Below, in pieces: positions 15,860 through 24,378 of a stretch of DNA of 64,000 bases. This DNA is from Syntrophales bacterium. Lineage in GTDB: Bacteria > Desulfobacterota > Syntrophia > Syntrophales > UBA2210. A program made the position numbers and the translations under genes. Every line of letters begins with the position of its first letter. Position 1 is the first letter of the stretch. The notes beneath the pieces are model-generated. The model was not told the origin of the DNA. It saw only the letters and a program-made list of their open reading frames with translations, and searched no databases. The stretch covers positions 1-64,000 of the forward strand of contig JALOBE010000008.1 of NCBI GenBank assembly GCA_023228425.1. Direction: 5' to 3'.

Positions 15860-16492
15860 TTGGCACGATACAGAGAATCTCAATGTAAGTTATGCCGGAC
15901 CGAAGGGATAAAATTGTTTTTGAAGGGAGACCGCTGTTACAGCGACAAATGTGCTTTTGAGAGACGGGGCTACGCGCCGGGAGAGCACGGACAGACCCGG
16001 GCCCGGAAGAAGCGGTCCGATTATGGAACCCAGCTCCGGGAGAAGCAGAAGCTCAAAAGAATGTACGGCCTCATGGAAAAGCAGTTCAAGAGCTTCTTTT
16101 ACAAGGCTGAACGGGGCAAGGGTGTGACGGGAACAAATCTCCTCCTCTTCCTGGAAAGACGACTGGACAATATGGTGTACCGTATGGGATTCGCAGGTTC
16201 GAGAAGTGACGCGCGCCAACTTGTCAGACACGGCCATTTTCTCGTAAACGGCAGAAAAGTAACCATTCCATCGTATCTTGTGGCAATGGGGGATACGGTG
16301 GCGGTGCGAGAGAAATCCAGGAAAACCGTTCGCATCCTTGAAGCCATGGACACCGTCGCGCGCAGGGGTGTGCCGCAGTGGATAGAGCTCGACAAGGATA
16401 ATTTTTCCGCCCTTCTGAAGGCATTGCCCTCACGGGAGGATTTGACGATGCCCGTTGAGGAACAGATGGTGGTCGAGTTTTACTCCAAGTAG
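15860..16492 (+). CDS. rpsD: 30S ribosomal protein S4, cysteine-containing form
   Basis: A 210-residue protein starting at TTG 15860 (MARYRESQCKLCRTEG) with an ACGGAGGAAC site; the open frame extends upstream into rpsK without conservation. It has a CKLC...CYSDKC four-cysteine zinc motif, the RRGYAPGEHGQ block and an S4 RNA-binding domain (ERRLDNMVYRMGFAGSRSDA). S4 initiates assembly of the 16S 5' domain, and in enterobacteria represses the alpha operon. Confidence 0.97.
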   Translation: MARYRESQCKLCRTEGIKLFLKGDRCYSDKCAFERRGYAPGEHGQTRARKKRSDYGTQLREKQKLKRMYGLMEKQFKSFFYKAERGKGVTGTNLLLFLERRLDNMVYRMGFAGSRSDARQLVRHGHFLVNGRKVTIPSYLVAMGDTVAVREKSRKTVRILEAMDTVARRGVPQWIELDKDNFSALLKALPSREDLTMPVEEQMVVEFYSK

Positions 16493-16525
16493 TTAACACC
16501 GTGTACTTTATGAGGAATTGATGCT

Positions 16526-17521
16526 ATGCAGAAAAACTGGCACAGTCTGATAAAACCCAGAAGAATAGAGGTGGATGGGAAAACTCATACCCCGTCTTAC
16601 GGTGAATTTGACTGCCAGCCGTTGGAAAAAGGGTTCGGGACGACCCTCGGCAACTCATTGAGAAGAGTCCTTCTTTCTTCGATCCATGGCGCCGCGATCA
16701 CATCCGTGAGGATTGACGGGGTGCTTCATGAATTTTCAACGATTCCGGGTGTAAAAGAGGATGTCACAACTATCGTGCTGAATCTTAAGGGCGTGCGTCT
16801 CAAGATGCACAAGGATGAACAGAAGGTACTCTCCATCAATGCCGTGGGAGAAGGTGTCGTCACGGCGGGAAATATCATAACCGACGGGTCCGTGACCATT
16901 CTGAACCCTGACCACCATATCGCGACACTGTCTCGGGGCGGTGTCTTGAAGGCGGATTTGAATGTTAAGACGGGGAAGGGGTATGTGCCGGCCAAAAACG
17001 AAAAAGAGCCGGACCAGCCGGAAGGAACAATTAACATCGATGCCATTTTTTCGCCCATACGGAAAGTCGCCTATTCCGTTTCCAACGCCCGGGTGGGACA
17101 CATCACCGATTACGACAGGCTGGTCATGGAAATATGGACCGACGGTGGTGTACGGCCCGAGGACGCACTTTCCTATGCCGCGAGAATTCTGAAAGAACAG
17201 ATCGAAGTGTTCATTAATTTCGATGAGCAGGAAGATGTTGACGAACCTCCTGAACATGAAGAAGAGTCACAAGAAAATGAGAATCTCTACAGAAGTGTCG
17301 ATGAACTGGAACTCTCGGTACGTTCGGCGAATTGTCTGAGGAATACGGGCATACAGTACATCGGTGAACTGGTCCAGAGGACTGAAGCGGAAATGCTGAA
17401 GACAAAAAACTTTGGCAGAAAGTCCCTGAACGAGATAAAAGAGATACTCGCTGAAATGGGATTGTCTCTGGGCATGAAAATTGATTTTCCTCCGCCGTCG
17501 CCTGATGACGAGAGTCCATAG
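16526..17521 (+). CDS. rpoA: RNA polymerase alpha subunit
   Basis: A 331-residue protein. The N-terminal dimerisation domain contains EPLEKGFGTTLGNSLRRVLLSS-type sequence (16610-16680); the linker (roughly residues 230-255) is strongly acidic and glutamate-rich, DEQEDVDEPPEHEEESQ; the C-terminal domain has LELSVRSANCLRNTGI and the helix-hairpin-helix KNFGRKSLNEIKEIL used for UP-element and activator contacts. The core enzyme is built on its dimer. The order rpsD-rpoA-rplQ is standard for the alpha operon. Confidence 0.98.
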   Translation: MQKNWHSLIKPRRIEVDGKTHTPSYGEFDCQPLEKGFGTTLGNSLRRVLLSSIHGAAITSVRIDGVLHEFSTIPGVKEDVTTIVLNLKGVRLKMHKDEQKVLSINAVGEGVVTAGNIITDGSVTILNPDHHIATLSRGGVLKADLNVKTGKGYVPAKNEKEPDQPEGTINIDAIFSPIRKVAYSVSNARVGHITDYDRLVMEIWTDGGVRPEDALSYAARILKEQIEVFINFDEQEDVDEPPEHEEESQENENLYRSVDELELSVRSANCLRNTGIQYIGELVQRTEAEMLKTKNFGRKSLNEIKEILAEMGLSLGMKIDFPPPSPDDESP

Positions 17522-17560
17522 AATCGACAGGCGTCAGGATCGAGAAAGGATCTGAATACA

Positions 17561-17941
17561 ATGCGTCACAGAAGGGCCGGAAGGAAGCTGGGGAGGACAT
17601 CAAGCCACAGAAAGGCGATGATGAGAAACCTTGTGACCTCGCTTTTGAAGCATGAAAAGGTAGTGACCACCGATGCCAAGGCCAAGGAACTCCGAAGCGC
17701 GGCAGAAAAAATGATAACCCTTGGGAAACGGGGAACGCTGCACGCGAGGAGGCAGGCGCTTTCCTTTATTCGTGACCGGGAAACCACTGAAAAGGTATTC
17801 GATGTGCTTTCGGCTCGCTACAGGGACAGGGCCGGCGGTTATACCCGGATCATGAAGTCGGGGGTCCGCCTGGGTGACAATGCCCCCCTTTCCGTGATTG
17901 AACTCATGCCGGCAGCGGAGCCGAAAAAAACCTCGAAATAA
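17561..17941 (+). CDS. rplQ: 50S ribosomal protein L17
   Basis: A 126-residue protein, MRHRRAGRKLGRTSSHRKAM, with RNLVTSLLKHEKVVTTDAKAKE (split at 17621-17690) and the RDRAGGYTRIMKSGVRLGD block. It is the last gene of the ribosomal cluster, followed 31 bases later by a strong terminator. Confidence 0.97.
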   Translation: MRHRRAGRKLGRTSSHRKAMMRNLVTSLLKHEKVVTTDAKAKELRSAAEKMITLGKRGTLHARRQALSFIRDRETTEKVFDVLSARYRDRAGGYTRIMKSGVRLGDNAPLSVIELMPAAEPKKTSK

Positions 17942-17972
17942 CAGGCGCGATCCATGCGCATATATCGATGAA

Positions 17973-18002
17973 GAGGCAGGATGAGAATCCTGCCTCTTTT
18001 TT
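17973..18002 (+). terminator. Intrinsic terminator of the rplQ transcript
   Basis: GAGGCAGGAT at 17973-17982 pairs perfectly with ATCCTGCCTC at 17987-17996 around a GAGA tetraloop and is followed by six T residues. This 10-bp GC-rich stem plus U-tract is a textbook Rho-independent terminator closing the rpoC-to-rplQ cluster. Confidence 0.95.
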
Positions 18003-18186
18003 AGTCTTGATTTTTCAGGGCCAGTCGATATACTTGTTAAACATTTCATGAAATGCGTTCCCCTGCAGGGGAACTGTCCCGTCACCGCCGATTGAATACC
18101 CTGTAGTGGAGAAAACGCTGTGGTGTACGGTATTTTTCACCGTGTATTCCTGTTGTGACAGGTCATGATTCGAGGGAGGTGACATA

Positions 18187-18447
18187 ATGGCGGAGATAAA
18201 AGTCGGCGAAGTAATGAAATTTTTCTCAAAACCCGGTGTCGCGGCCGTAAAAATCACGGAAGGAGAGTTGGTCAACGGTGATCGCGTGCGGTTCACGGGT
18301 CATACGTCGGATTTTGAAGACACCATTTCTTCGATGGAAGTGAACAATCAAAAGATTGAAAAGGCCGTACCGGGCGACTACATCGGAATCAGGGTTTCCA
18401 ACCGTGTCCGGGCAGGAGACGAGGTATTCAAAATTCTGCCCGATTGA
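18187..18447 (+). CDS. Small EF-Tu/IF-2 domain-2-like protein
   Basis: An 86-residue protein, MAEIKVGEVMKFFSKPGVAA, with a GAGGGAGGTGA ribosome-binding site. The sequence reads as one beta-barrel domain of the kind seen as domain 2 of translational GTPases: a GEVMKFF...AAVKITEGELVNGDRV strand pair, then VPGDYIGIRVSNRVRAGDEVFKI. It has no GTPase domain. Such stand-alone proteins are annotated in databases as translation elongation factor-like proteins; their job is not known to me. It is flanked by terminators on both sides and is therefore probably a single-gene transcript. Confidence 0.75.
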   Translation: MAEIKVGEVMKFFSKPGVAAVKITEGELVNGDRVRFTGHTSDFEDTISSMEVNNQKIEKAVPGDYIGIRVSNRVRAGDEVFKILPD

Positions 18448-18485
18448 CATGCTTCGCGGTTGATCCCTGTTCGCGGTAACCAGGA

Positions 18486-18529
18486 AAGCCATGGCACCTG
18501 TCGGCGCGCGGGCCATGGCTTGCTTTTTT
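18486..18529 (+). terminator. Intrinsic terminator after the EF-Tu-like gene
   Basis: AAGCCATGGC at 18486-18495 pairs with GCCATGGCTT at 18512-18521 over a GC-rich loop of 16 bases, followed by GCTTTTTTC. The stem is ten perfect base pairs. Confidence 0.85.
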
Positions 18530-18598
18530 CTTCCAAACCCCGGATTCATCTCCCAACCGATGTCTCGCCGGCCATCGGGACAGGGACCGTAACACTTC

Positions 18599-19867
18599 AT
18601 GGACATCAAGACAGCGCTTGACTATCTCTTCAGTCTCGAAAATCGTGGAATCCATCTTGGTCTCGGCCCCGTAACAGAGCTTCTCGAGTCTCTCGGAAAT
18701 CCCCACAGGTCATTAAGGACCATACACATCGCGGGCAGCAACGGCAAGGGTTCCGTTGCCGCCATGATCGCTTCCATTGTTAAGCGGGCGGGGTACAGGG
18801 TTGGTCTTTACACGTCGCCCCATCTCGTTTGTTTCAGGGAACGTATCAGGATCGACGGTGTCATGATCGGTGAGGACGAGCTGGCGCGGCTGGTCACACT
18901 CCTTCGTCCGCGCGTGACCGATGAATTGACTTTTTTCGAAGTTGTCACGGCACTGGCCTTTCTCCATTTTCAACGGCATTCAGTTGATGTCGCCGTGATC
19001 GAGACAGGCCTGGGAGGCCGGCTTGACGCCACCAACTGTGTTGTTCCCGAGGTTTCCCTTATCACCACTATTTCATTGGAACATGAACGGTACCTGGGGA
19101 GAAGTATATCCCGTATAGCCGCCGAGAAGGGCGGAATCATCAAGGAGGGAGGGATCTGCATAACCGGGGCGACACAAAAGCGGGCACTCGATGTCTTCGA
19201 ATCGATTGCGGAGGAACGCCGGGCGCGACTCATCAGGGCCGGCAGGGATTTTGCCGCCCGACGCCGGGGAGAACAGAGAATCTCCTACCGCGGATTGACG
19301 CGCGCACTCAACGATGTGCCACTCCCGCTGGCAGGGGGATACCAGGTGAAAAACGCCGCCCTGGCCCTTGCCTCGATCGAAATCCTTTCAGAAAAGGGCA
19401 TGACCGTGGATGACGAAGCCATCATCGGTGGCATGGCATCTGTCCGCTGGGAGGGCAGGCTTGAGATAATCGACCGTAGCCCCCTGGTCATCGTTGACGG
19501 GGCCCACAATCCCGAAGGAGTAAGAGCGCTCTGCCGGTCCCTCAAGAACGATTTCACCTGGGAGCGACTTTTCGTCGTCTTCGGTGTCATGAGAGACAAA
19601 CGATACAAGACCATGCTTTCCCTTCTTGCCGCCATGGCTGACACCATTATTATCACCGAACCTCAGTCAGGGTCAGACAGGGCGCTTCATCTTTCGGGCC
19701 GGGAGACGTGGCTTCCTGTGGGGCGGGGGACCACCTATGAGTCTGTTCCCGATCCTGAGAAAGCGATGCTTCGTGCCCGGGAACTGGCTGATGAAAAGGA
19801 CCTGATCCTGGTAGCCGGTTCACTGTATCTGGTCGGTGCCGTTAAGCGGGCGGAAGACAGAGCGTGA
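18599..19867 (+). CDS. folC: Folylpolyglutamate synthase / dihydrofolate synthase
   Basis: A 422-residue ATP-dependent ligase of the Mur ligase superfamily that adds glutamate to dihydropteroate or folates. The P-loop HIAGSNGKGSVAAM, YTSPHLVCFRERI, the ETGLGGRLDATN motif and the C-terminal VIVDGAHNPEGVRAL motif are all present in order. The start ATG 18599 is the first good methionine. It stands alone between a terminator and lptD; accD, a frequent neighbour, is not here. Confidence 0.94.
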   Translation: MDIKTALDYLFSLENRGIHLGLGPVTELLESLGNPHRSLRTIHIAGSNGKGSVAAMIASIVKRAGYRVGLYTSPHLVCFRERIRIDGVMIGEDELARLVTLLRPRVTDELTFFEVVTALAFLHFQRHSVDVAVIETGLGGRLDATNCVVPEVSLITTISLEHERYLGRSISRIAAEKGGIIKEGGICITGATQKRALDVFESIAEERRARLIRAGRDFAARRRGEQRISYRGLTRALNDVPLPLAGGYQVKNAALALASIEILSEKGMTVDDEAIIGGMASVRWEGRLEIIDRSPLVIVDGAHNPEGVRALCRSLKNDFTWERLFVVFGVMRDKRYKTMLSLLAAMADTIIITEPQSGSDRALHLSGRETWLPVGRGTTYESVPDPEKAMLRARELADEKDLILVAGSLYLVGAVKRAEDRA

Positions 19868-19999
19868 CGTCCCCGTAAGTCGCGGGACCATCGAATGCGA
19901 AGCCGTCAGAGTTTAGGTTTTTCAAATCCCATTCTTTGTGCTATCCATGCGGTGAAATGTGTACTGGAAGCGACATCACAAAGAGGGAGCCCCCTGTCC

Positions 20000-22195
20000 A
20001 TGTTCCGGTTTATCACAGCATCGGCCGTCGTATTTGTCCTGGCTGTTTTTTGGCTGCTCCAGCCCTGCCTCACCATGGCACAGAAGAATCCATCGGGGCC
20101 GACTCATATCGAGGCTGAACGTATTCGGTATATCAGCGACCCGGAAGGCTATGAGGCGGAAGGAGATGTGGTTATTACCTTCGATGGAGGATACCTGAAG
20201 GCTGATCGGGCCTGCCTCGAGGTTCAGTCCGGCGACGCCGGGGCCGAGGGAAATGTCTTCATACAAAGCGGCGGGGATATCATGGAGGGGTCCCGCACTG
20301 TGCTCAATGTCAACACAAAGGTGGGGACCATTTTCGACGGCAGGATTTTTTATGATCCCAGTCAGGTATTCCTCAGGGGAAAGACCATCGAGAAACGGGG
20401 AGAGGGTGAGTACCGTCTTCTGGATGCCGAAGTGACGACCTGCTGCGGGGATGTACCTGACTGGAAAATTACGGGCCGAAGGATTAACGTAGCCATCGAC
20501 GGGTACGGAACAATCAGACACGGAACCTTCAGAATACGTGACTTCCCGGTACTGTACATCCCCTGGATGATATTCCCTGCCAAGACGACCCGCCAGTCGG
20601 GGTTTCTGTACCCGAGGATTGCCTACTCCAGTGACAAGCTGGGCTGGGATGTGGGGATCCCCTACTACCACGTCCTGTCGGACGCCATGGACGTCACCCT
20701 GTTCCAACGCTACATGGACAAACGGGGATACCAGCAGGGAGCGGAGTTCCGGTACTTTCTCGGCGAGAATTCTTTCGGGACCTTCTACGCCGACTATCTC
20801 AGGGACGGCATGGATATTACGACCAGGGACGGTGACGGGGAGCTTTTCAGAGACTGGCGGGAGTCACGGGACCGATGGTCATGGTATCTGGACCATGAGA
20901 GCCGTTTCGATTCAGGCCTGTCGATCAGAGCGAACATGAAAAAGATTTCAGACAACTGGTATTTCCGGGATTTCGAGTCACATAATTATTACAGTGACCA
21001 CTATGGTGAGAGCGGTGACCGACCGTTCCGGCGTGTGGATTTCACGGGAGACAAGAACCTCGCCTATCTAACATCGACGGTCCGACTCACCAAGGCCTGG
21101 GAACGTTTCAATATCACGGCGCTGGGAGAATATAAGGACAATCTGCGCCTTCATTCCAATGAAAGGACACTTCAGAAATATCCCGAGATCACCTTTACGG
21201 GTATGAAACAGCCCTTTTTGAATACCCCCTTTGACTTCGAGATAGATTCGTCCTATGGCTACTATTACCGGGAAACAGGCTACAGGGGCCATGTTTTTGA
21301 TGCGGCTCCCGTCATATCGCTTCCTCTCAGGGCGGGAAATTATTTCCGATTTATTCCGGAGGCGGGTATCCGGGAAACCCGCTGGGACAGTAAAGACAGC
21401 ACCGGTAAGCAGCCCGGAAGACGCGCCGGCAGGACCCTGTATCATGTCGGTTCAACCCTGACGTCAGAGGTGAGCCGCCTGTTTTCAGTTGGCAAGGGTT
21501 CCATAGATGTGGTGCGTCATTCTATAATCCCTGAAATATCATATCGTTTCAGCCCATATGTATCCCAGGACAACCGGCCTGATTTCGTTCCTTTTGTGGA
21601 TGAAGAAAACCGTGTTTCCTATTCCATTAACAATACGTTTACGGCGCGGCTCAAGGATGATGAGGGTGTCAAATCGTACCGGGAACTTGCAAACTTCAAG
21701 ATAGGCCAGTCCTACAACATCCGGGAAGCGAGACGGGCCGTGCCTGCCGGGGGTGAAAAAAAGAAACCTTTCAGCGAATATGACATGGAGCTTTCCTTGA
21801 CGCCTCATCCATTCGTGCGGTTCAGCGGTGACGCCTCGCTGGACGCCTATAACAGCCACTGGAGAATCTTGAACGGACTTCTCCAACTTCAGGACTGGAG
21901 GGGGGATTCGGCCACGATGGAATATCGGTACACAAAAAACGTGGTTGAGCAGTTCGATATCGGCTTCAATGGGCGGATAACGGATTGTCTCACTCTTTTT
22001 CTTGAACGGATATACGACCGGATGGAGAAAAAAGGCCTGGAAACCACCTACGGCGTTGCCTACCGGAAACAATGCTGGGACGTGGTGTTAAAGTACACCG
22101 ACAGCTACGATGACCGGGCATTCATGCTGATTATCACTCTTGCCGGTTTGGGTACCATGCCGGAGATTACGGGCAGCCTTCCCCACGGGGATTAG
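20000..22195 (+). CDS. lptD: LPS-assembly protein LptD
   Basis: A 731-residue outer-membrane protein. ATG 20000 gives a clean signal peptide (MFRFITASAVVFVLAVFWLL then a PCLTMAQ cleavage region); the frame is open further upstream but a start at 19895 would bury the signal. An N-terminal OstA/LptA-like jellyroll (HIEAERIRYISD, AEGDVVITF) is followed by a beta-barrel rich in alternating aromatic strands. LptD with LptE inserts LPS into the outer leaflet. A CC pair lies in the segment EVTTCCGDVPDW; another cysteine occurs near the C-terminus (RKQCWD), consistent with the inter-domain disulphides of the family. Confidence 0.92.
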   Translation: MFRFITASAVVFVLAVFWLLQPCLTMAQKNPSGPTHIEAERIRYISDPEGYEAEGDVVITFDGGYLKADRACLEVQSGDAGAEGNVFIQSGGDIMEGSRTVLNVNTKVGTIFDGRIFYDPSQVFLRGKTIEKRGEGEYRLLDAEVTTCCGDVPDWKITGRRINVAIDGYGTIRHGTFRIRDFPVLYIPWMIFPAKTTRQSGFLYPRIAYSSDKLGWDVGIPYYHVLSDAMDVTLFQRYMDKRGYQQGAEFRYFLGENSFGTFYADYLRDGMDITTRDGDGELFRDWRESRDRWSWYLDHESRFDSGLSIRANMKKISDNWYFRDFESHNYYSDHYGESGDRPFRRVDFTGDKNLAYLTSTVRLTKAWERFNITALGEYKDNLRLHSNERTLQKYPEITFTGMKQPFLNTPFDFEIDSSYGYYYRETGYRGHVFDAAPVISLPLRAGNYFRFIPEAGIRETRWDSKDSTGKQPGRRAGRTLYHVGSTLTSEVSRLFSVGKGSIDVVRHSIIPEISYRFSPYVSQDNRPDFVPFVDEENRVSYSINNTFTARLKDDEGVKSYRELANFKIGQSYNIREARRAVPAGGEKKKPFSEYDMELSLTPHPFVRFSGDASLDAYNSHWRILNGLLQLQDWRGDSATMEYRYTKNVVEQFDIGFNGRITDCLTLFLERIYDRMEKKGLETTYGVAYRKQCWDVVLKYTDSYDDRAFMLIITLAGLGTMPEITGSLPHGD

Positions 22196-22229
22196 AAAAA
22201 CCCGGCGGGTCGGAAGCGGCGCGCATCGC

Positions 22230-22254
22230 CTGTCGCCCGCGGGGACAGCTTTTT
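22230..22254 (+). terminator. Probable terminator after lptD
   Basis: CTGTC at 22230-22234 pairs with GACAG at 22244-22248, with CCC/GGG pairing inside, followed by CTTTTTCC. It lies just before the rplM promoter. Confidence 0.7.
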
Positions 22255-22258
22255 CCTC

Positions 22259-22287
22259 TTGACAAGGACGGAGTAATTGCATAGGGT
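22259..22287 (+). promoter_or_regulatory. Promoter for rplM-rpsI
   Basis: A perfect -35 TTGACA at 22259-22264 is separated by 17 bases from a weak -10 TAGGGT (22282-22287), followed by an AT-rich leader before rplM. It directly follows the lptD terminator, which supports its use. Confidence 0.65.
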
Positions 22288-22323
22288 ACACTTTTATTTT
22301 TTAATACTGATTCACGGTGGATT

Positions 22324-22758
22324 ATGAAAACCTACAGCGCAAAAAGCGGGGACATAACACGGGAATGGTATCTCTACGACGCGGACGGACAGGTCTTGGG
22401 ACGTCTGGCCAGCGATATCGCCCGAAGACTTAAGGGCAAAAATTCGCCTCTCTACACACCCCACGTCGATACGGGCGATTTTGTCGTGGTCATCAATGCT
22501 GAAAAGATTACACTGACGGGCAGAAAACGTGCCGAAAAAGTGTATTACCGGCACAGCGGTTATCCCGGGGGATTGAAATCGGCTACGGCCAGAGATGTGC
22601 TCGAAAAAAAACCCGAGAATCTCCTGCGCATGGCCGTGAGGGGAATGCTTCCCAAAAACACCCTGGGAAGGAAAATGCTCAAGAAACTCAAAATTTACGC
22701 CGGAAGCGAACACCCTCACGGGGCGCAGTTACCCAAGATTCCGGAATACAAAAGCTGA
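22324..22758 (+). CDS. rplM: 50S ribosomal protein L13
   Basis: A 144-residue protein, MKTYSAKSGDITREWYLYDA, with LGRLASDIARRLKGKNSPLYTPH-type sequence (22399-22465), YYRHSGYPGG and MAVRGMLPKNTLGRKMLKKL. L13 is an early 50S assembly protein. It is paired with rpsI as in most bacteria. Confidence 0.97.
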   Translation: MKTYSAKSGDITREWYLYDADGQVLGRLASDIARRLKGKNSPLYTPHVDTGDFVVVINAEKITLTGRKRAEKVYYRHSGYPGGLKSATARDVLEKKPENLLRMAVRGMLPKNTLGRKMLKKLKIYAGSEHPHGAQLPKIPEYKS

Positions 22759-22774
22759 AAAAGAGGAACGGTAC

Positions 22775-23167
22775 ATGGCGGTAAAACAATACTACGCGAC
22801 GGGCAAGAGAAAGACGGCCGTGGCCCGGGTATGGATGCGGGAAGGTTCGGGAGAGTTTGTGGTCAACAAGAGAAACTTTGATGACTACTTCCAGCTCGAA
22901 ACGGTGAAGAATCTCGTTAATCGCCCCCTGGATGTGACGGATATGAGGGGAAAATTCGATGTCCGGGTAAACGTTCGCGGAGGGGGGACCTCGGGACAGG
23001 CCGGGGCGATCAAGCACGGTATATCAAAAGCACTTGTGGAATATGACGAATCTCTGAAGGCGGTTCTCAGGAAGGCTGGTTTCCTCACCCGTGATGCCCG
23101 GATCAAGGAACGGAAGAAGTACGGTCAGCCGGGTGCGCGCAAGCGGTTCCAATACTCGAAACGGTAA
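22775..23167 (+). CDS. rpsI: 30S ribosomal protein S9
   Basis: A 130-residue protein with YYATGKRKTAVARVWMREG, VRGGGTSGQAGAIKHGISKAL-type sequence and the C-terminal tail KKYGQPGARKRFQYSKR whose last residues touch the P-site tRNA. It follows rplM by 16 bases and is closed by a hairpin terminator. Confidence 0.97.
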   Translation: MAVKQYYATGKRKTAVARVWMREGSGEFVVNKRNFDDYFQLETVKNLVNRPLDVTDMRGKFDVRVNVRGGGTSGQAGAIKHGISKALVEYDESLKAVLRKAGFLTRDARIKERKKYGQPGARKRFQYSKR

Positions 23168-23186
23168 CAGTCAGGTGCAACGGCAC

Positions 23187-23208
23187 AGGGGGCTCCGGCC
23201 CCCTTTTT
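23187..23208 (+). terminator. Intrinsic terminator after rpsI
   Basis: AGGGGG at 23187-23192 pairs with CCCCCT at 23199-23204 around a CTCCGG loop, followed by TTTT and then the argC ribosome-binding site. It may only partly separate argC from the rplM-rpsI transcript. Confidence 0.75.
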
Positions 23209-23222
23209 GCTGGAGGTCTTCG

Positions 23223-24260
23223 ATGGTGAAAATCGGTATTTACGGAGGGAGCGGCTATACCGGGCAGGAACTGTTGCGGTTACTGTTGAACCACCCCGAC
23301 TGTGAAGTTACGGCCATCACATCGCGCCGGTACAGGGGGACAGCCGTGCCGGACCTGTACCCCCATTTCAGGGGACTCACGGATCTCGAGTTCATGGACG
23401 CGTCACCGGAGGCGGTTGCCGAGTTCTGTGACGCCGTATTCCTCGCCGTTCCCCACGGAGAGGCAATGGATTCCGCTCCCCGGTTTCTCGAGGCCCGCAA
23501 GAAGGTCATCGATTTGAGCGCCGACTTTCGATTGCGCGACCCGGTGACCTATGAGAAATGGTACCTGCCCCACCGTTCTCCGGAGCTTCTCCCGGAGGCA
23601 GTCTACGGCCTCCCGGAGTTGTACCGGGACGCGATTACCGAAGCCCGGCTTACGGCAAACCCCGGGTGTTATCCCACGTGTGCGATTCTGGGACTGGCCC
23701 CGCTCCTGAAGGGCGGGTGGATCGACAGCCGAACTCTCATCATCGACGCCAAGTCGGGGGCAAGCGGTGCCGGCAGGACACTGAACGCGGGAACGCTCTT
23801 CTGTGAGGTCAACGAGGGCTTCAAGGCCTACAAGGTCGGCGCCCATCGGCACAGGCCGGAAATTGAACAGGAACTCTCGCTTCTCGCGGGTTTCGACATC
23901 AGGGTCATTTTTACACCGCACCTGATTCCGGCAAACCGAGGCATTCTGAGTACCATGTACGGCACACCAGCAAAGAATGTCCGACCTGCCGACCTGATCG
24001 AGGTGTACCGGGAATTTTACAGTAACGCGCCTTTTGTGAGGATCTGTGATGAGGGTATTGTTCCCTCTATTTCCTCGGTGAAAGGTTCCAACTTCTGTGA
24101 CCTGGGAATTGCCGTCGACGACTCGACCGGGCAGATACTGGTTATCTCGGCTATCGATAACCTTATCAAGGGAGCCGCCGGCCAGGCAATCCAGAACATG
24201 AACATCATGTTCGGCCTGCCCGAGGATCGGGGTCTTGGGCTGGTTCCTCTGTTTCCCTGA
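23223..24260 (+). CDS. argC: N-acetyl-gamma-glutamyl-phosphate reductase
   Basis: A 345-residue NADPH-dependent reductase of arginine biosynthesis that converts N-acetylglutamyl phosphate to the semialdehyde. ATG 23223 (MVKIGIYGGSGYTGQELL) follows TGGAGG and starts exactly at the Rossmann motif; the frame is open upstream inside rpsI but that part is not conserved. The catalytic cysteine is in the NPGCYPTCAI segment and the histidine in KVGAHRHRPEIEQ. Being next to rpsI without other arg genes, it is probably partly cotranscribed with ribosomal genes. Confidence 0.96.
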   Translation: MVKIGIYGGSGYTGQELLRLLLNHPDCEVTAITSRRYRGTAVPDLYPHFRGLTDLEFMDASPEAVAEFCDAVFLAVPHGEAMDSAPRFLEARKKVIDLSADFRLRDPVTYEKWYLPHRSPELLPEAVYGLPELYRDAITEARLTANPGCYPTCAILGLAPLLKGGWIDSRTLIIDAKSGASGAGRTLNAGTLFCEVNEGFKAYKVGAHRHRPEIEQELSLLAGFDIRVIFTPHLIPANRGILSTMYGTPAKNVRPADLIEVYREFYSNAPFVRICDEGIVPSISSVKGSNFCDLGIAVDDSTGQILVISAIDNLIKGAAGQAIQNMNIMFGLPEDRGLGLVPLFP

Positions 24261-24378
24261 ACATTCAATTCGACGATGACCGGCTTCCTTTCAACTATTC
24301 AACGGATGCGCTCCGGGTGCGGCCTGCCCTCCGTTCTTTGAGAAGCGTCGTTCTATGAAAGGCAGTGAGGTAGTTGCC

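Noticed and set aside
18018..18160. Minus-strand reading ending FNKYIDWP that looks like a protein C-terminus
   Set aside because: It is only about 50 codons before it loses sense, has no start signal and no family match. It could be a remnant, but the evidence is too thin to list.
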